NCBI RefSeq assembly: GCF_043951855.1
Contig: NZ_JBINJW010000010.1
Coordinates: 1 to 64,000, forward strand
Reading direction: 5' to 3'
Length of the DNA stretch: 64,000 nucleotides
DNA from: Proteiniclasticum sp043951855
GTDB lineage: Bacteria; Bacillota; Clostridia; Clostridiales; Clostridiaceae
The translations under genes were made by a program, and so were the position numbers. This document shows, one piece after another, positions 50,351 through 60,091 of the stretch. Positions within the stretch are counted from its first letter, which is position 1, and each line of letters opens with the position of its first letter. The notes beneath the pieces are model-generated. The model was given only the letters and a program-made list of their open reading frames with translations, was not told where the DNA came from and did not search any database.

Positions 50351-51225
50351 ACAGTGAATTCACCATCAGAATCAAAGAACTGAGAAAAAGAAACAATCTG
50401 ACGCAGAAAGATGCGGCGAAGCTTCTTGGCATCGGACAGACCACCATTGCCAATTATGAAAATGGAACCAGAGTGCCGGATCTTATGAAGGTGTCGGAAA
50501 TTGCGGATCTATATAAGGTATCGGTGGACTATCTGCTTGGACGTGAGGACTATGCCCGGAAGGTGGAGGAAAAGAAGCAGGAAGAGGAAAAGCCGGATTA
50601 TTCCTATGAAGAGTATATGAAGAGTCTTCTGGATGGAGACAAGAAAACCGTGAGAAAAATTCTCCTTTCCTTCCTTAAGAAGGGCGTTCCGTCCAGAATC
50701 ATCTACGAGGACTACATAAGGCGGTCGCTCACTGAAACCGGGGATTTGTGGGAAAAGGGTGAACTGCCTATTTGGAAAGAGCACTTCATCTCTGAAATCT
50801 CTCTGGAGAACATGGCGCTGATCAAAAGACGAAAGTACAAGGAAAACGAAGATCGAAAGCCGATTCTTCTTCTGACTCCGGGAGCGGAGCAGCACAACAT
50901 CGGCCTCAAGATGGTCGGGGATATGCTGGAGTCCAATGGTCATAATGTGATCTATCTGGGCAACCTGATTCCTACAGATAACATCATTCAGGCCATCGAA
51001 GAGAAGAAGCCCTACGCCATCATTCTCTCTGTGACCATCGCCTATCACATTGACTCCGCAAAGAATCTCATCGATATCCTGAAGCAGAGATTCGGAACGA
51101 AAACACCGACGATTCTCATAGGCGGCAGCGCATTTGAGCATGTGGAGAATGTGGCTACCGTAACCGGCGCTGACAAGTACTGCAGAGACATTGATGAAAT
51201 AGAAAAGAATCTGAGAAGAATATGA
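50347..51225 (+). CDS. XRE-type HTH fused to a CarH-like cobalamin-binding sensor
   Basis: A 292-residue regulator. Residues about 5-65 are an XRE/Cro helix-turn-helix (LRKRNNLTQKDAAKLLGIG, IANYENG), about 68-85 a charged linker, about 86-165 a helical bundle, about 170-290 a B12 Rossmann domain. The bundle has the photoreceptor signature Wx9EH (Trp135, Glu145, His146), and the B12 domain the lower-ligand motif E181-x-H183-x-x-G186 and LIGGSAF. In CarH and LitR the same sensor is fused to a MerR domain; light breaks the Co-C bond of adenosylcobalamin and releases DNA. I infer a light or cobalamin sensor. It is divergent from the solo B12 gene and photolyase operon. Confidence 0.88.
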   Translation: MNSEFTIRIKELRKRNNLTQKDAAKLLGIGQTTIANYENGTRVPDLMKVSEIADLYKVSVDYLLGREDYARKVEEKKQEEEKPDYSYEEYMKSLLDGDKKTVRKILLSFLKKGVPSRIIYEDYIRRSLTETGDLWEKGELPIWKEHFISEISLENMALIKRRKYKENEDRKPILLLTPGAEQHNIGLKMVGDMLESNGHNVIYLGNLIPTDNIIQAIEEKKPYAIILSVTIAYHIDSAKNLIDILKQRFGTKTPTILIGGSAFEHVENVATVTGADKYCRDIDEIEKNLRRI

Positions 51226-51234
51226 GGAAGAGTC

Positions 51235-51275
51235 AGAAGCAGTATGCTGTCAGGGACAGCAAACTGCTTCTTTCG
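51235..51275 (+). terminator. Terminator of the XRE-B12 gene
   Basis: AGAAGCAGT/ACTGCTTCT enclose an inner stem TGCTGTC/GACAGCA; TTTCGGTT follows. Confidence 0.75.
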
Positions 51276-51287
51276 GTTGGAATGATA

Positions 51288-51316
51288 TTGATTGAATCAG
51301 CCGAATATACTAGAAT
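51288..51316 (+). promoter_or_regulatory. Promoter of the ZIP transporter gene
   Basis: TTGATT (51288-51293), 17 bases, TAGAAT (51311-51316). Confidence 0.6.
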
Positions 51317-51340
51317 GAATAGCAAAGAGAGGTGACATAT

Positions 51341-52171
51341 TTGAATTACGATACCGGAACCATCCTCTTCGCCTTTATGCTGACCGTATTTGCGGGTCTT
51401 GCAACAGGAGTGGGAAGCCTTATGGCTTTCTACACGAAGAAAACGAACAAGAAATTTCTATCTGCAGCCTTGGGGTTCTCAGCAGGAGTCATGATCTATG
51501 TATCTCTGATCGAGATTTTTGTGAAAGCAAGAGAGTCTCTGGAAGCGGTGCATGGGGAAAGCCTGGGATATCTTTATGCCACGCTGTCCTTTTTCGGAGG
51601 TATCTTCGTCATCGCCATCATCGACAAGCTGGTGCCGAAAGCGGAAAATCCGCATGAACTGAAGGATCCCAGCGAAATGGAAGCGCTGCCCCAGCATGAG
51701 AAGGATGCCCATGAATCCCATCAGCTGCTTCGAATGGGCCTATTTTCGGCCCTGGCCATCGCCATCCATAACTTTCCGGAAGGACTGGCCACTTTCATTG
51801 CGGCTCTGGAAGACCCCACCATGGGTGTGAGCATTGCAGTAGCCATCGCCATTCATAATATACCGGAAGGTATTGCAGTCTCTGTGCCCATATTCTATGC
51901 CACCGGAAGCAAAAGAAAGGCGTTCAAGTTTTCTTTTCTTTCCGGTCTGTCAGAACCCGTCGGCGCCATCATTGGCTACTTCCTTCTGAGAAGCTTTCTG
52001 AGTGATTCCATGTTTGGTATTGTATTCGGCATGGTGGCGGGAATCATGGTGTATATTTCTCTCGATGAACTCCTACCCACAGCAGAAAAATACGGAGAAC
52101 ACCATATCGCAATCTATGGACTGATCACGGGAATGATGGTCATGGCAGCAAGTCTGGTACTGATCAGCTGA
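51341..52171 (+). CDS. zupT: ZIP-family metal transporter (ZupT-like)
   Basis: A 276-residue divalent-metal importer with eight predicted helices. The metal-binding helices IV and V carry HNFPEGLATF and HNIPEGIAV, the hallmark of ZupT/GufA ZIP proteins that take up zinc and other divalent metals. A His-rich cytoplasmic loop (QHEKDAHESHQ) lies before helix IV. I chose TTG 51341 with GAGGTG seven bases upstream; a GTG nine bases earlier lies within the ribosome site. It has its own promoter and terminator. A connection to the neighbouring B12 sensor is not evident. Confidence 0.9.
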   Translation: MNYDTGTILFAFMLTVFAGLATGVGSLMAFYTKKTNKKFLSAALGFSAGVMIYVSLIEIFVKARESLEAVHGESLGYLYATLSFFGGIFVIAIIDKLVPKAENPHELKDPSEMEALPQHEKDAHESHQLLRMGLFSALAIAIHNFPEGLATFIAALEDPTMGVSIAVAIAIHNIPEGIAVSVPIFYATGSKRKAFKFSFLSGLSEPVGAIIGYFLLRSFLSDSMFGIVFGMVAGIMVYISLDELLPTAEKYGEHHIAIYGLITGMMVMAASLVLIS

Positions 52172-52206
52172 AGAACCTGATGATCTGGGCTAATGTAGAA
52201 AATCTG

Positions 52207-52258
52207 AAAAAGACTGTTTCCAATGAGAAATTCCTCTCTCTGGAAACAGTCTTTTTCA
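52207..52258. terminator. Bidirectional terminator between zupT and tRNA-Pro
   Basis: A perfect 16-bp stem (52207-52222 with 52241-52256). It starts with an A-run and ends in a T-run, so it works on both strands. Confidence 0.9.
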
Positions 52259-52263
52259 TGAAA

Positions 52264-52339
52264 TGGTCGGAGTGACAAGACTTGAACTTGCGACCTCTTG
52301 ACCCCCAGTCAAGCACGCTACCATCTGCGCTACACCCCG
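52264..52339 (-). tRNA. tRNA-Pro(GGG)
   Basis: 76 bases on the minus strand with encoded CCA. The acceptor CGGGGTG pairs with CACTCCG, and the anticodon GGG sits in the loop CTGGGGG on a CTTGA/TCAAG stem. It marks the right edge of the accessory block. Confidence 0.93.
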
Positions 52340-52527
52340 ACGAACAAACTAATTATAGCTTATCGGCATGGAACATTCAAGGTCTGATTCGAGAATCTAG
52401 TGAAGGCAGTGAATATTAAAAGAGAAGAACAATGTTTACAGTATCTTTCTACAATATTAATTAAAGTGCTGTGGAAGAATTGTATAATAAAGTAAACCAT
52501 AGTTTAGTCGAAAGGAGATGGATTGCC

Positions 52528-52719
52528 ATGCTGGAAGCAAAAGATGCTTATTGCATCAACTGTGAGAAGATCACATACTTCATTCGTGTGGAAGAAGGAT
52601 ATGAGTGCCAGAACTGTAAAGGGATCAACACCATGAGAGGGCCGAAAGATCTTAGTGAAGATCCGTCGCTGAAAGCGGACACTGTGGTGGATCTGTATCA
52701 GCCAGATGATATCGAATAG
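52528..52719 (+). CDS. Small zinc-ribbon protein, unknown function
   Basis: A 63-residue protein with two CxxC pairs (CINC near residue 9, CQNC near 28), forming a rubredoxin-like or zinc-ribbon knuckle, then an acidic tail. AAAGGAG precedes the ATG at 52528 by ten bases. An in-frame upstream ATG at 52471 lies before that site and would add residues that look non-coding. TATAAT occurs near 52486. It is a single gene with its own terminator. I do not recognise a named family. Confidence 0.65.
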   Translation: MLEAKDAYCINCEKITYFIRVEEGYECQNCKGINTMRGPKDLSEDPSLKADTVVDLYQPDDIE

Positions 52720-52730
52720 AGAAAACCACA

Positions 52731-52762
52731 AGAGGCAAGGCTTTTTTAAACCTTGCCTTTTT
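52731..52762 (+). terminator. Terminator of the zinc-ribbon gene
   Basis: AGGCAAGG and CCTTGCCT pair around a ten-base loop; TTTTC follows. Confidence 0.85.
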
Positions 52763-52853
52763 CATTGATATCAAAGAAAAAAGAAGGTAAACTAAGAAGG
52801 TACATTAGAAAAGAGTATTATTATGGAACGATTATGCCCACGGAGGAGCAGAA

Positions 52854-54242
52854 ATGATTCTTGACAGAGTGAGGGAATATATTCTCGTAAACAACTTAAT
52901 AGAGGAAAACGAGAAAGTGCTCATCGCTTTTTCAGGTGGTACAGACTCACTGGCGCTGCTGGGAATCCTTCAAGAGCTGAGAGAAGCGCTTCATATAGAA
53001 CTGGGTGCCTGTCATGTGAATCACATGCTCAGGGGAAAAGATGCGGAGGAGGATGAAGCCTTCTGCAGAGAAACGGCAGAAAGGCTCTCCATACCTTTTT
53101 ACAGCACTGCAGTAGATGTGCACGCTCATGCAGAGGAAAAAGGAATGTCCTTTGAAGCGGCTGGTAGAGAAATCAGGTATGCATTTTTTAAGGAAATTAT
53201 GGTAAACCATAACTATGAGAAGTGTGCCACAGCACATCACCTGGATGATCAGGTGGAAACAGTGCTGCTGAATCTCATGCGAGGCAGTGGTCTCAATGGA
53301 CTCACGGGCATGTCTTCAAAAAGAGAGCAGTATATCAAGCCTCTTCTTTTTCTGAAGAAAGAGGAGCTCAGCGCTTATCTCGAGGATCATCAGATGATTC
53401 CGAGAGAAGATGATTCCAACAGGATCAGCATCTATCAGCGAAATAAAGTGAGAAATGAACTGATTCCTTATATCAGAGAGAATTTCAATGAGGATTTTCC
53501 GGAAACCATATGGAGAATGTCGGAGCTTCTGAAGGAGGATCTGGATTATATCCAAAGGCAGATGGGAAAAATGAAAAGCCTTTATGTCAGGGAAGGAAAA
53601 AACAGGAGCGTTGTCATCGAAAAGGATGCTTTTCGGGAACCGAAGGCCATGGTCACAAGACTGCTTTTTGATGCCATCAGCAGCGTAAAAGGCGATTTAT
53701 CCGATATTGAAGAAGTTCATATCAAGGATATGATTGCCCTTCAGACAAAAGAGACAGGGAAACTCATCGATATCAAAGATGCAGTGATTGCCAGAAATGA
53801 TTATGGAAATCTCATCATCGAGAGAAAAAAAACGGATACAGAAAGGGAAGAAGAAATGCTTCATGAGGAACTGAAAATTCCAGGAACCTACGTGGTGGAT
53901 GGAAAGACCATCCGATTCCGGTTTGTGGAAAGAGACCAGATCGTAAAAGACAAGAAACTGAGATTCTTCAACGGAGATCTCATGGAGGAAACCGTCATAG
54001 TGAGAAACCGTCAGGAAGGAGACCGGATGAGACCCTTCGGGATGAACGGATACAGAAAACTGAAGAACATCCTCATCGACAAGAAAATCAGCAGAGAGGA
54101 TCGGGACAGACTTCTGATATTCCAGAATCGCAATGATGTGTTCTACATCGGATCCATGATCATCAGTGATGATTATAAAGTGAAAGACAGTACAGAGAAG
54201 ATTCTCGAAATCGGAATCTTCGAGGAGGAAGCAAATGATTGA
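52854..54242 (+). CDS. tilS: tRNA(Ile)-lysidine synthetase TilS
   Basis: TilS converts C34 of tRNA-Ile(CAU) to lysidine, changing its identity from Met to Ile; essential in most bacteria. At 462 residues it is normal. The PP-loop motif SGGTDS lies at 27-32, HHLDDQVETVLLNLMRG follows, and the C-terminal substrate domain ends near RDRLLIF. GGAGGAG precedes the ATG. It overlaps hpt by eight bases, as commonly seen in Firmicutes. In spore formers spoIIE precedes it; here it is preceded by the accessory block. Confidence 0.95.
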   Translation: MILDRVREYILVNNLIEENEKVLIAFSGGTDSLALLGILQELREALHIELGACHVNHMLRGKDAEEDEAFCRETAERLSIPFYSTAVDVHAHAEEKGMSFEAAGREIRYAFFKEIMVNHNYEKCATAHHLDDQVETVLLNLMRGSGLNGLTGMSSKREQYIKPLLFLKKEELSAYLEDHQMIPREDDSNRISIYQRNKVRNELIPYIRENFNEDFPETIWRMSELLKEDLDYIQRQMGKMKSLYVREGKNRSVVIEKDAFREPKAMVTRLLFDAISSVKGDLSDIEEVHIKDMIALQTKETGKLIDIKDAVIARNDYGNLIIERKKTDTEREEEMLHEELKIPGTYVVDGKTIRFRFVERDQIVKDKKLRFFNGDLMEETVIVRNRQEGDRMRPFGMNGYRKLKNILIDKKISREDRDRLLIFQNRNDVFYIGSMIISDDYKVKDSTEKILEIGIFEEEAND

Positions 54243-54777
54243 AAATGATGTAAAAGAAGTGCTGATCAGCAGAGAAGAGCTGGCAGAAAAATGCAGAGAA
54301 CTTGGGGCAAAGATCAGTCAGGACTTTGCAGGAAAAGATCTCGTTCTGGTGGGGATTCTTAAAGGATCAGTGGTATTCATGACAGATCTCATGAAGGAAA
54401 TCACCATCCCCTGCAATATTGAATTCATGGAAGTATCCAGTTATGGAACAGGAGCTGTGAGCTCTGGTGTCGTGAAAATCAACAAGGATCTGGATATGGA
54501 TATCACCGGAAAGAATATCCTTATTGTGGAGGATATCATCGATACGGGACTGACTTTAAGCTATCTTGTCAATTACCTGAAGACAAGAGGTGCTGCAGGA
54601 ATCGATATCGTATGCCTTCTGGATAAGAAGGACAGAAGAACCAATGATATTCCGGTAACCTACGTGGGCTATGAAGTTCCTGATGAATTCATTATCGGGT
54701 ATGGCATCGATTATGCCGAGAAATACAGGAATCTTCCTTATGTGGCATCCCTGAAGGAAGAAGTTTATCAGAAATAA
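54235..54777 (+). CDS. hpt: Hypoxanthine-guanine phosphoribosyltransferase
   Basis: A 180-residue purine salvage enzyme that joins hypoxanthine or guanine to PRPP. The PRPP-binding motif is LIVEDIIDTGLTL (about 99-111), and LVGILKGSVVFMTDL is the diphosphate loop. Length is normal. In Bacillus it lies between tilS and ftsH in the same order. It overlaps tilS, so the two are coupled. Confidence 0.95.
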   Translation: MIENDVKEVLISREELAEKCRELGAKISQDFAGKDLVLVGILKGSVVFMTDLMKEITIPCNIEFMEVSSYGTGAVSSGVVKINKDLDMDITGKNILIVEDIIDTGLTLSYLVNYLKTRGAAGIDIVCLLDKKDRRTNDIPVTYVGYEVPDEFIIGYGIDYAEKYRNLPYVASLKEEVYQK

Positions 54778-54856
54778 CGTCGATTATCCTTTATTCTTTC
54801 GGGATTTACCTGTAGAATAAATAGTATACAATTTAATTTAAAGAGCATTCTTTAAA

Positions 54857-54889
54857 ATGAGCAAAAGAAAGGAGCAGGCAAAAAAGTAG
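54857..54889 (+). other. Ten-codon upstream frame before ftsH
   Basis: ATG at 54857 opens the frame MSKRKEQAKK, ending with TAG at 54887-54889, two bases before the TTG of ftsH. The only strong ribosome site (GAAAGGAG, 54867-54874) lies inside this frame, unusually far (17 bases) from the ftsH start. It may be accidental. Confidence 0.25.
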
Positions 54890-54891
54890 AA

Positions 54892-56838
<1,947 letters not shown>

Positions 56839-56855
56839 GTATATAATAGAAGATG

Positions 56856-56886
56856 ATAATAGGCAGATGTTCTGCCTATTATTTTG
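56856..56886 (+). terminator. Terminator of ftsH
   Basis: A perfect 12-bp stem with a three-base loop, followed by TTTG. Confidence 0.75.
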
Positions 56887-56976
56887 TGAGGAAATGTAAA
56901 TGATTACAGAATCTCAGGGAAGCGCTTTAATCCAATCACAAGGGATGTTATAATGGTATTTGAATTGGAGGTTTTT

Positions 56977-57363
56977 ATGATCGATGAACTGAGACCGGGA
57001 ATGGTCTATGAGCATTCAAGAACTGTAACGGATAAAGATACGGCAGAAGCCCACGGATCAGGAGATCTTGCGGTTTATGCGACACCAGCTCTGGTGGCAT
57101 TGATGGAATATGCGGCCAAGGAGCTTGTAAAGCCCCGACTTTCGGAAGGCGAAACCACTGTGGGCGTAAGAATGGAAGTTTCTCATCTCAAAGCCACAGC
57201 AGTGGGAAGTGAAGTGCGTGCACGAGCGGTGCTCCTGGAAGCGGAAGGCAGAAAGCTCAGCTTCCGCATGGAAGCATATGATGGAGAAATACTCATCGGA
57301 GAAGCCCTTCACGAGAGAGTAATGGTAGACGCGGAAAGATTCATGCGTAAAATCAGCAAATAA
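56977..57363 (+). CDS. FlK-like hot-dog thioesterase
   Basis: A 128-residue hot-dog protein resembling fluoroacetyl-CoA thioesterase FlK and its many uncharacterised relatives. The proposed catalytic triad is visible: Thr in YATPALVALME with the Glu eight residues later, and His in EVSHLKAT. Fluoroacetate chemistry is unlikely; homologues probably clear small damaging acyl-CoA. ATG 56977 has TTGGAGG five bases upstream, which excludes an in-frame start eight codons earlier. A TATAAT at 56949 suggests its own promoter. It lies 25 bases before fhs and may be cotranscribed. Confidence 0.82.
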   Translation: MIDELRPGMVYEHSRTVTDKDTAEAHGSGDLAVYATPALVALMEYAAKELVKPRLSEGETTVGVRMEVSHLKATAVGSEVRARAVLLEAEGRKLSFRMEAYDGEILIGEALHERVMVDAERFMRKISK

Positions 57364-57388
57364 TATAAAACAATTTAGGAGGTACACT

Positions 57389-59056
57389 TTGAAAACAGAT
57401 ATTCAAATTGCACAGGAATCAACCATGCTTCACATCAGAGATGTGGCAGGACAAATGGGACTCACGGAGGACGATCTGGACTTTTACGGAAAGTACAAGG
57501 CGAAGATTTCTCTGGACGTACTCAAAAGAGAAGAGGATGCAGAGGATGCGAAGCTGATTCTGGTCACAGCCATCAATCCTACTCCTGCAGGAGAAGGAAA
57601 GTCTACAGTCACGGTAGGTCTAGGTCAGGCACTGACGAAGATCGGCAAGAAAGCAGTGATTGCACTGCGTGAACCGTCTCTTGGACCTGTGTTCGGGGTC
57701 AAGGGTGGCGCTGCGGGCGGTGGATATGCACAGGTGGTTCCAATGGAGGATATCAATCTTCATTTCACAGGAGACATGCATGCCATCACCACGACCAATA
57801 ATCTTCTTTCAGCAGCCATCGACAATCATATACATCAGGGAAACAAGCTGAACATAGATGTGAGAAGAATTCTGTTCAAGAGAGTCATGGACATGAATGA
57901 CCGTGCACTGAGACAGGTGAATGTGGGTCTGGGCGGAAAACCCAACGGATTCCCGAGAGAAGACGGATTCATGATCACAGTAGCCTCTGAAATCATGGCG
58001 ATTCTATGCCTTGCCACTTCACTGGAAGATCTGAAGGAAAGAATGGGACAGATTCTCATCGGCTACAATTACGACGGAGAAGCCATCTTCGCGAAGGATC
58101 TGAATGTACAGGGTGCCATGGCGCTGCTCATGAAGGATGCCATCATGCCGAACCTGGTTCAGACCCTTGAAAATACACCTGCCATCATCCATGGCGGACC
58201 ATTCGCCAATATTGCCCATGGATGCAACAGTATCCTAGCCACAAAGACGGCACTGAAGCTGGGAGATTATGTGGTGACGGAAGCAGGATTCGGAGCGGAT
58301 CTTGGCGCAGAGAAGTTCCTGGACATCAAATGCAGATTCGGTGGTCTGAATCCGAGTGCGGTGGTCATCGTAGCGACGGTGAGAGCATTGAAGCATCACG
58401 GTGGGATTCTGAAAGCAGATCTTTCCACGCCGAATGTGGAAGGACTCGAGAAGGGTATCGTGAATCTGGAGAAGCAGATTGAAAACATCAGAAAGTTCAA
58501 TCTTGAACCAGTGGTTGCCATCAATAAGTTTGTATCTGATTCTGAAGAGGAAGTGCAGTTCTTCGAAGACTTCCTGAATAAGATGAATGTCAAGGTTGCC
58601 CTGACCGAAGTATGGGAAAAGGGCGGAGAAGGCGGAATCGAACTTGCACGTAAGGTCATCGAGGTGGCTGAAGGCGCAGGAACCTATAAGCCTTTATACG
58701 ATGTGGAACTTCCGATAAAAGAGAAGATCAGCACCATCGTGAAGGAAATCTACGGTGGAAGCAGCGTCGCCTATTCTCCAAAGGCGGAAAAGGCCATCAG
58801 GGAAATCGAGGCCATGGGACTGGACAAGAAGCCGATCTGTATGGCGAAGACCCAGTATTCCCTTTCTGACAATCCTAAGCTTCTGGGAGCGCCTAAGGAC
58901 TTTGAAGTGAAGGTCAATGAAGTGAAGCTCTCCAACGGTGCAGGATTCATTGTATGTCTCACAGGAGATGTCATGACCATGCCCGGACTTCCGAAGGTGC
59001 CAGCTGCCAACAACATGGACATTGATGAGGATGGCAACATTCTCGGATTATTCTAG
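57389..59056 (+). CDS. fhs: Formate-tetrahydrofolate ligase
   Basis: A 555-residue enzyme that makes 10-formyl-THF from formate, ATP and THF; it feeds purine synthesis and, in acetogens, the methyl branch of the Wood-Ljungdahl pathway. The P-loop is PTPAGEGKST (about 65-74), followed by GKKAVIALREPSLGPVFGVKGGAAGGG. The C-terminal MPGLPKVPAANNMDI is typical. TTG start with TAGGAGG six bases upstream. No other Wood-Ljungdahl genes are nearby, so anabolic C1 supply is the safer reading. Confidence 0.96.
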   Translation: MKTDIQIAQESTMLHIRDVAGQMGLTEDDLDFYGKYKAKISLDVLKREEDAEDAKLILVTAINPTPAGEGKSTVTVGLGQALTKIGKKAVIALREPSLGPVFGVKGGAAGGGYAQVVPMEDINLHFTGDMHAITTTNNLLSAAIDNHIHQGNKLNIDVRRILFKRVMDMNDRALRQVNVGLGGKPNGFPREDGFMITVASEIMAILCLATSLEDLKERMGQILIGYNYDGEAIFAKDLNVQGAMALLMKDAIMPNLVQTLENTPAIIHGGPFANIAHGCNSILATKTALKLGDYVVTEAGFGADLGAEKFLDIKCRFGGLNPSAVVIVATVRALKHHGGILKADLSTPNVEGLEKGIVNLEKQIENIRKFNLEPVVAINKFVSDSEEEVQFFEDFLNKMNVKVALTEVWEKGGEGGIELARKVIEVAEGAGTYKPLYDVELPIKEKISTIVKEIYGGSSVAYSPKAEKAIREIEAMGLDKKPICMAKTQYSLSDNPKLLGAPKDFEVKVNEVKLSNGAGFIVCLTGDVMTMPGLPKVPAANNMDIDEDGNILGLF

Positions 59057-59196
59057 AAAAGTGAAGAAACAGGTGAAGCCGGTCTTGGGACTGACTTCGC
59101 CTTTCCTTTTGGGGAGAGGGTCAGTCTTTCTCCAGCCGGATGGAAGTTCATGGAGCAGTATAAGGAAGGGAACTTCAACTGATTTGTCTGATTTAC

Positions 59197-59224
59197 TTGA
59201 CAAACGGGTAGTTATTGCTAAAAT
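59197..59224 (+). promoter_or_regulatory. Promoter of coaX-dus
   Basis: A perfect TTGACA (59197-59202), 16 bases, TAAAAT (59219-59224). The region from 59057 to 59196 holds no gene that I can support. Confidence 0.65.
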
Positions 59225-59267
59225 TATAGTGTTCAAAAATATAGCAGCACAGAAAAATGTATCCATC

Positions 59268-59290
59268 AGCAGCTTTTTAGCTGCTTTTAA
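59268..59290 (+). other. Hairpin with T-run in the coaX leader
   Basis: AGCAGC and GCTGCT pair around a six-base loop and are followed by TTTTAAAA, nine bases before the coaX ribosome site. It could be a weak attenuator of coaX or stop readthrough from fhs. Confidence 0.4.
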
Positions 59291-59311
59291 AATATTATGG
59301 GGAGTTGTCAT

Positions 59312-60091
59312 ATGATACTATTAATCGATGTAGGAAACACCAATATCGTCATGGGTGTACATGATGGCACAAGCATCGTTTCGGACTTCAGACTGTCCAC
59401 AAACTTCATGAAGACCTCTGATGAGATATCCATTGATGTGATCAGCCTTTTCAGACTGAATCATCTGGAGGTGGAAAGCATAGATGGTGTCATCATTTCA
59501 TCCGTCGTTCCTAATGTCATGTATTCTCTGGAAAACATGGTCAGAAAGGTGTTCAAGGTAACCCCCATTGTGGTGGGAGCCGGCGTGAAGACTGGAATCA
59601 ATGTGAAAACGGACAATCCCAAAGAAGTGGGTGCGGACAGAATTGTAAATGCTGTGGCAGCTACTGCAAAATACCAGAGAAGCCTCATCATCATCGACTT
59701 CGGAACGGCAACGACATTCTGTTCCGTAAAGAAGGATGGGACTTATGCCGGAGGCATCATTTCTCCGGGAATCAAGATTTCCGCAGAAGCGCTTTTCCAG
59801 AAAGCGGCGAAGCTGCCCAGAATCGAGCTCATGAAACCGGAAAAAGTCATCGGAAAGAATACCGTGGTCTCCATGCAGTCCGGTATGGTCCATGGCTATA
59901 TCGGTCTTGTGGAGCATCTGGTTAAGCTCATGAAAGCGGAAATGATGGCTGACGGAGAGGATGAACCCTTTGTAGTGGCTACTGGAGGCTTTTCAAGACT
60001 GATCAATCAGAACACCGACTGCATTGATGCTGTGGAACCGAATCTAACCCTGGAAGGGCTGAAACTGATATATGATAAAAATAAGAAATAG
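59312..60091 (+). CDS. coaX: Type III pantothenate kinase
   Basis: CoaX phosphorylates pantothenate, the first step to CoA. The 259-residue protein has the ASKHA-fold phosphate motif DVGNTNIVMG (about 6-15), GADRIVNA and DFGTATTF. Type III enzymes are not feedback-inhibited by CoA. ATG 59312 with GGGGAG seven bases upstream; an in-frame ATG 15 bases earlier overlaps that site. It overlaps dus by 20 bases, so they are one operon. Bacillus has the same coaX placement after ftsH. Confidence 0.95.
   Translation: MILLIDVGNTNIVMGVHDGTSIVSDFRLSTNFMKTSDEISIDVISLFRLNHLEVESIDGVIISSVVPNVMYSLENMVRKVFKVTPIVVGAGVKTGINVKTDNPKEVGADRIVNAVAATAKYQRSLIIIDFGTATTFCSVKKDGTYAGGIISPGIKISAEALFQKAAKLPRIELMKPEKVIGKNTVVSMQSGMVHGYIGLVEHLVKLMKAEMMADGEDEPFVVATGGFSRLINQNTDCIDAVEPNLTLEGLKLIYDKNKK

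Noticed and set aside
24639..52263. Integrated phage or conjugative element between the tRNA genes
   Set aside because: No integrase, recombinase, structural phage gene, relaxase or direct repeat of a tRNA 3' end was found; TraX here is the chromosomal membrane family and not evidence of conjugation.
59022..59315. Plus-strand frame of 97 codons between fhs and coaX
   Set aside because: It overlaps the end of fhs and the coaX promoter, lacks a ribosome site and shows no motif.
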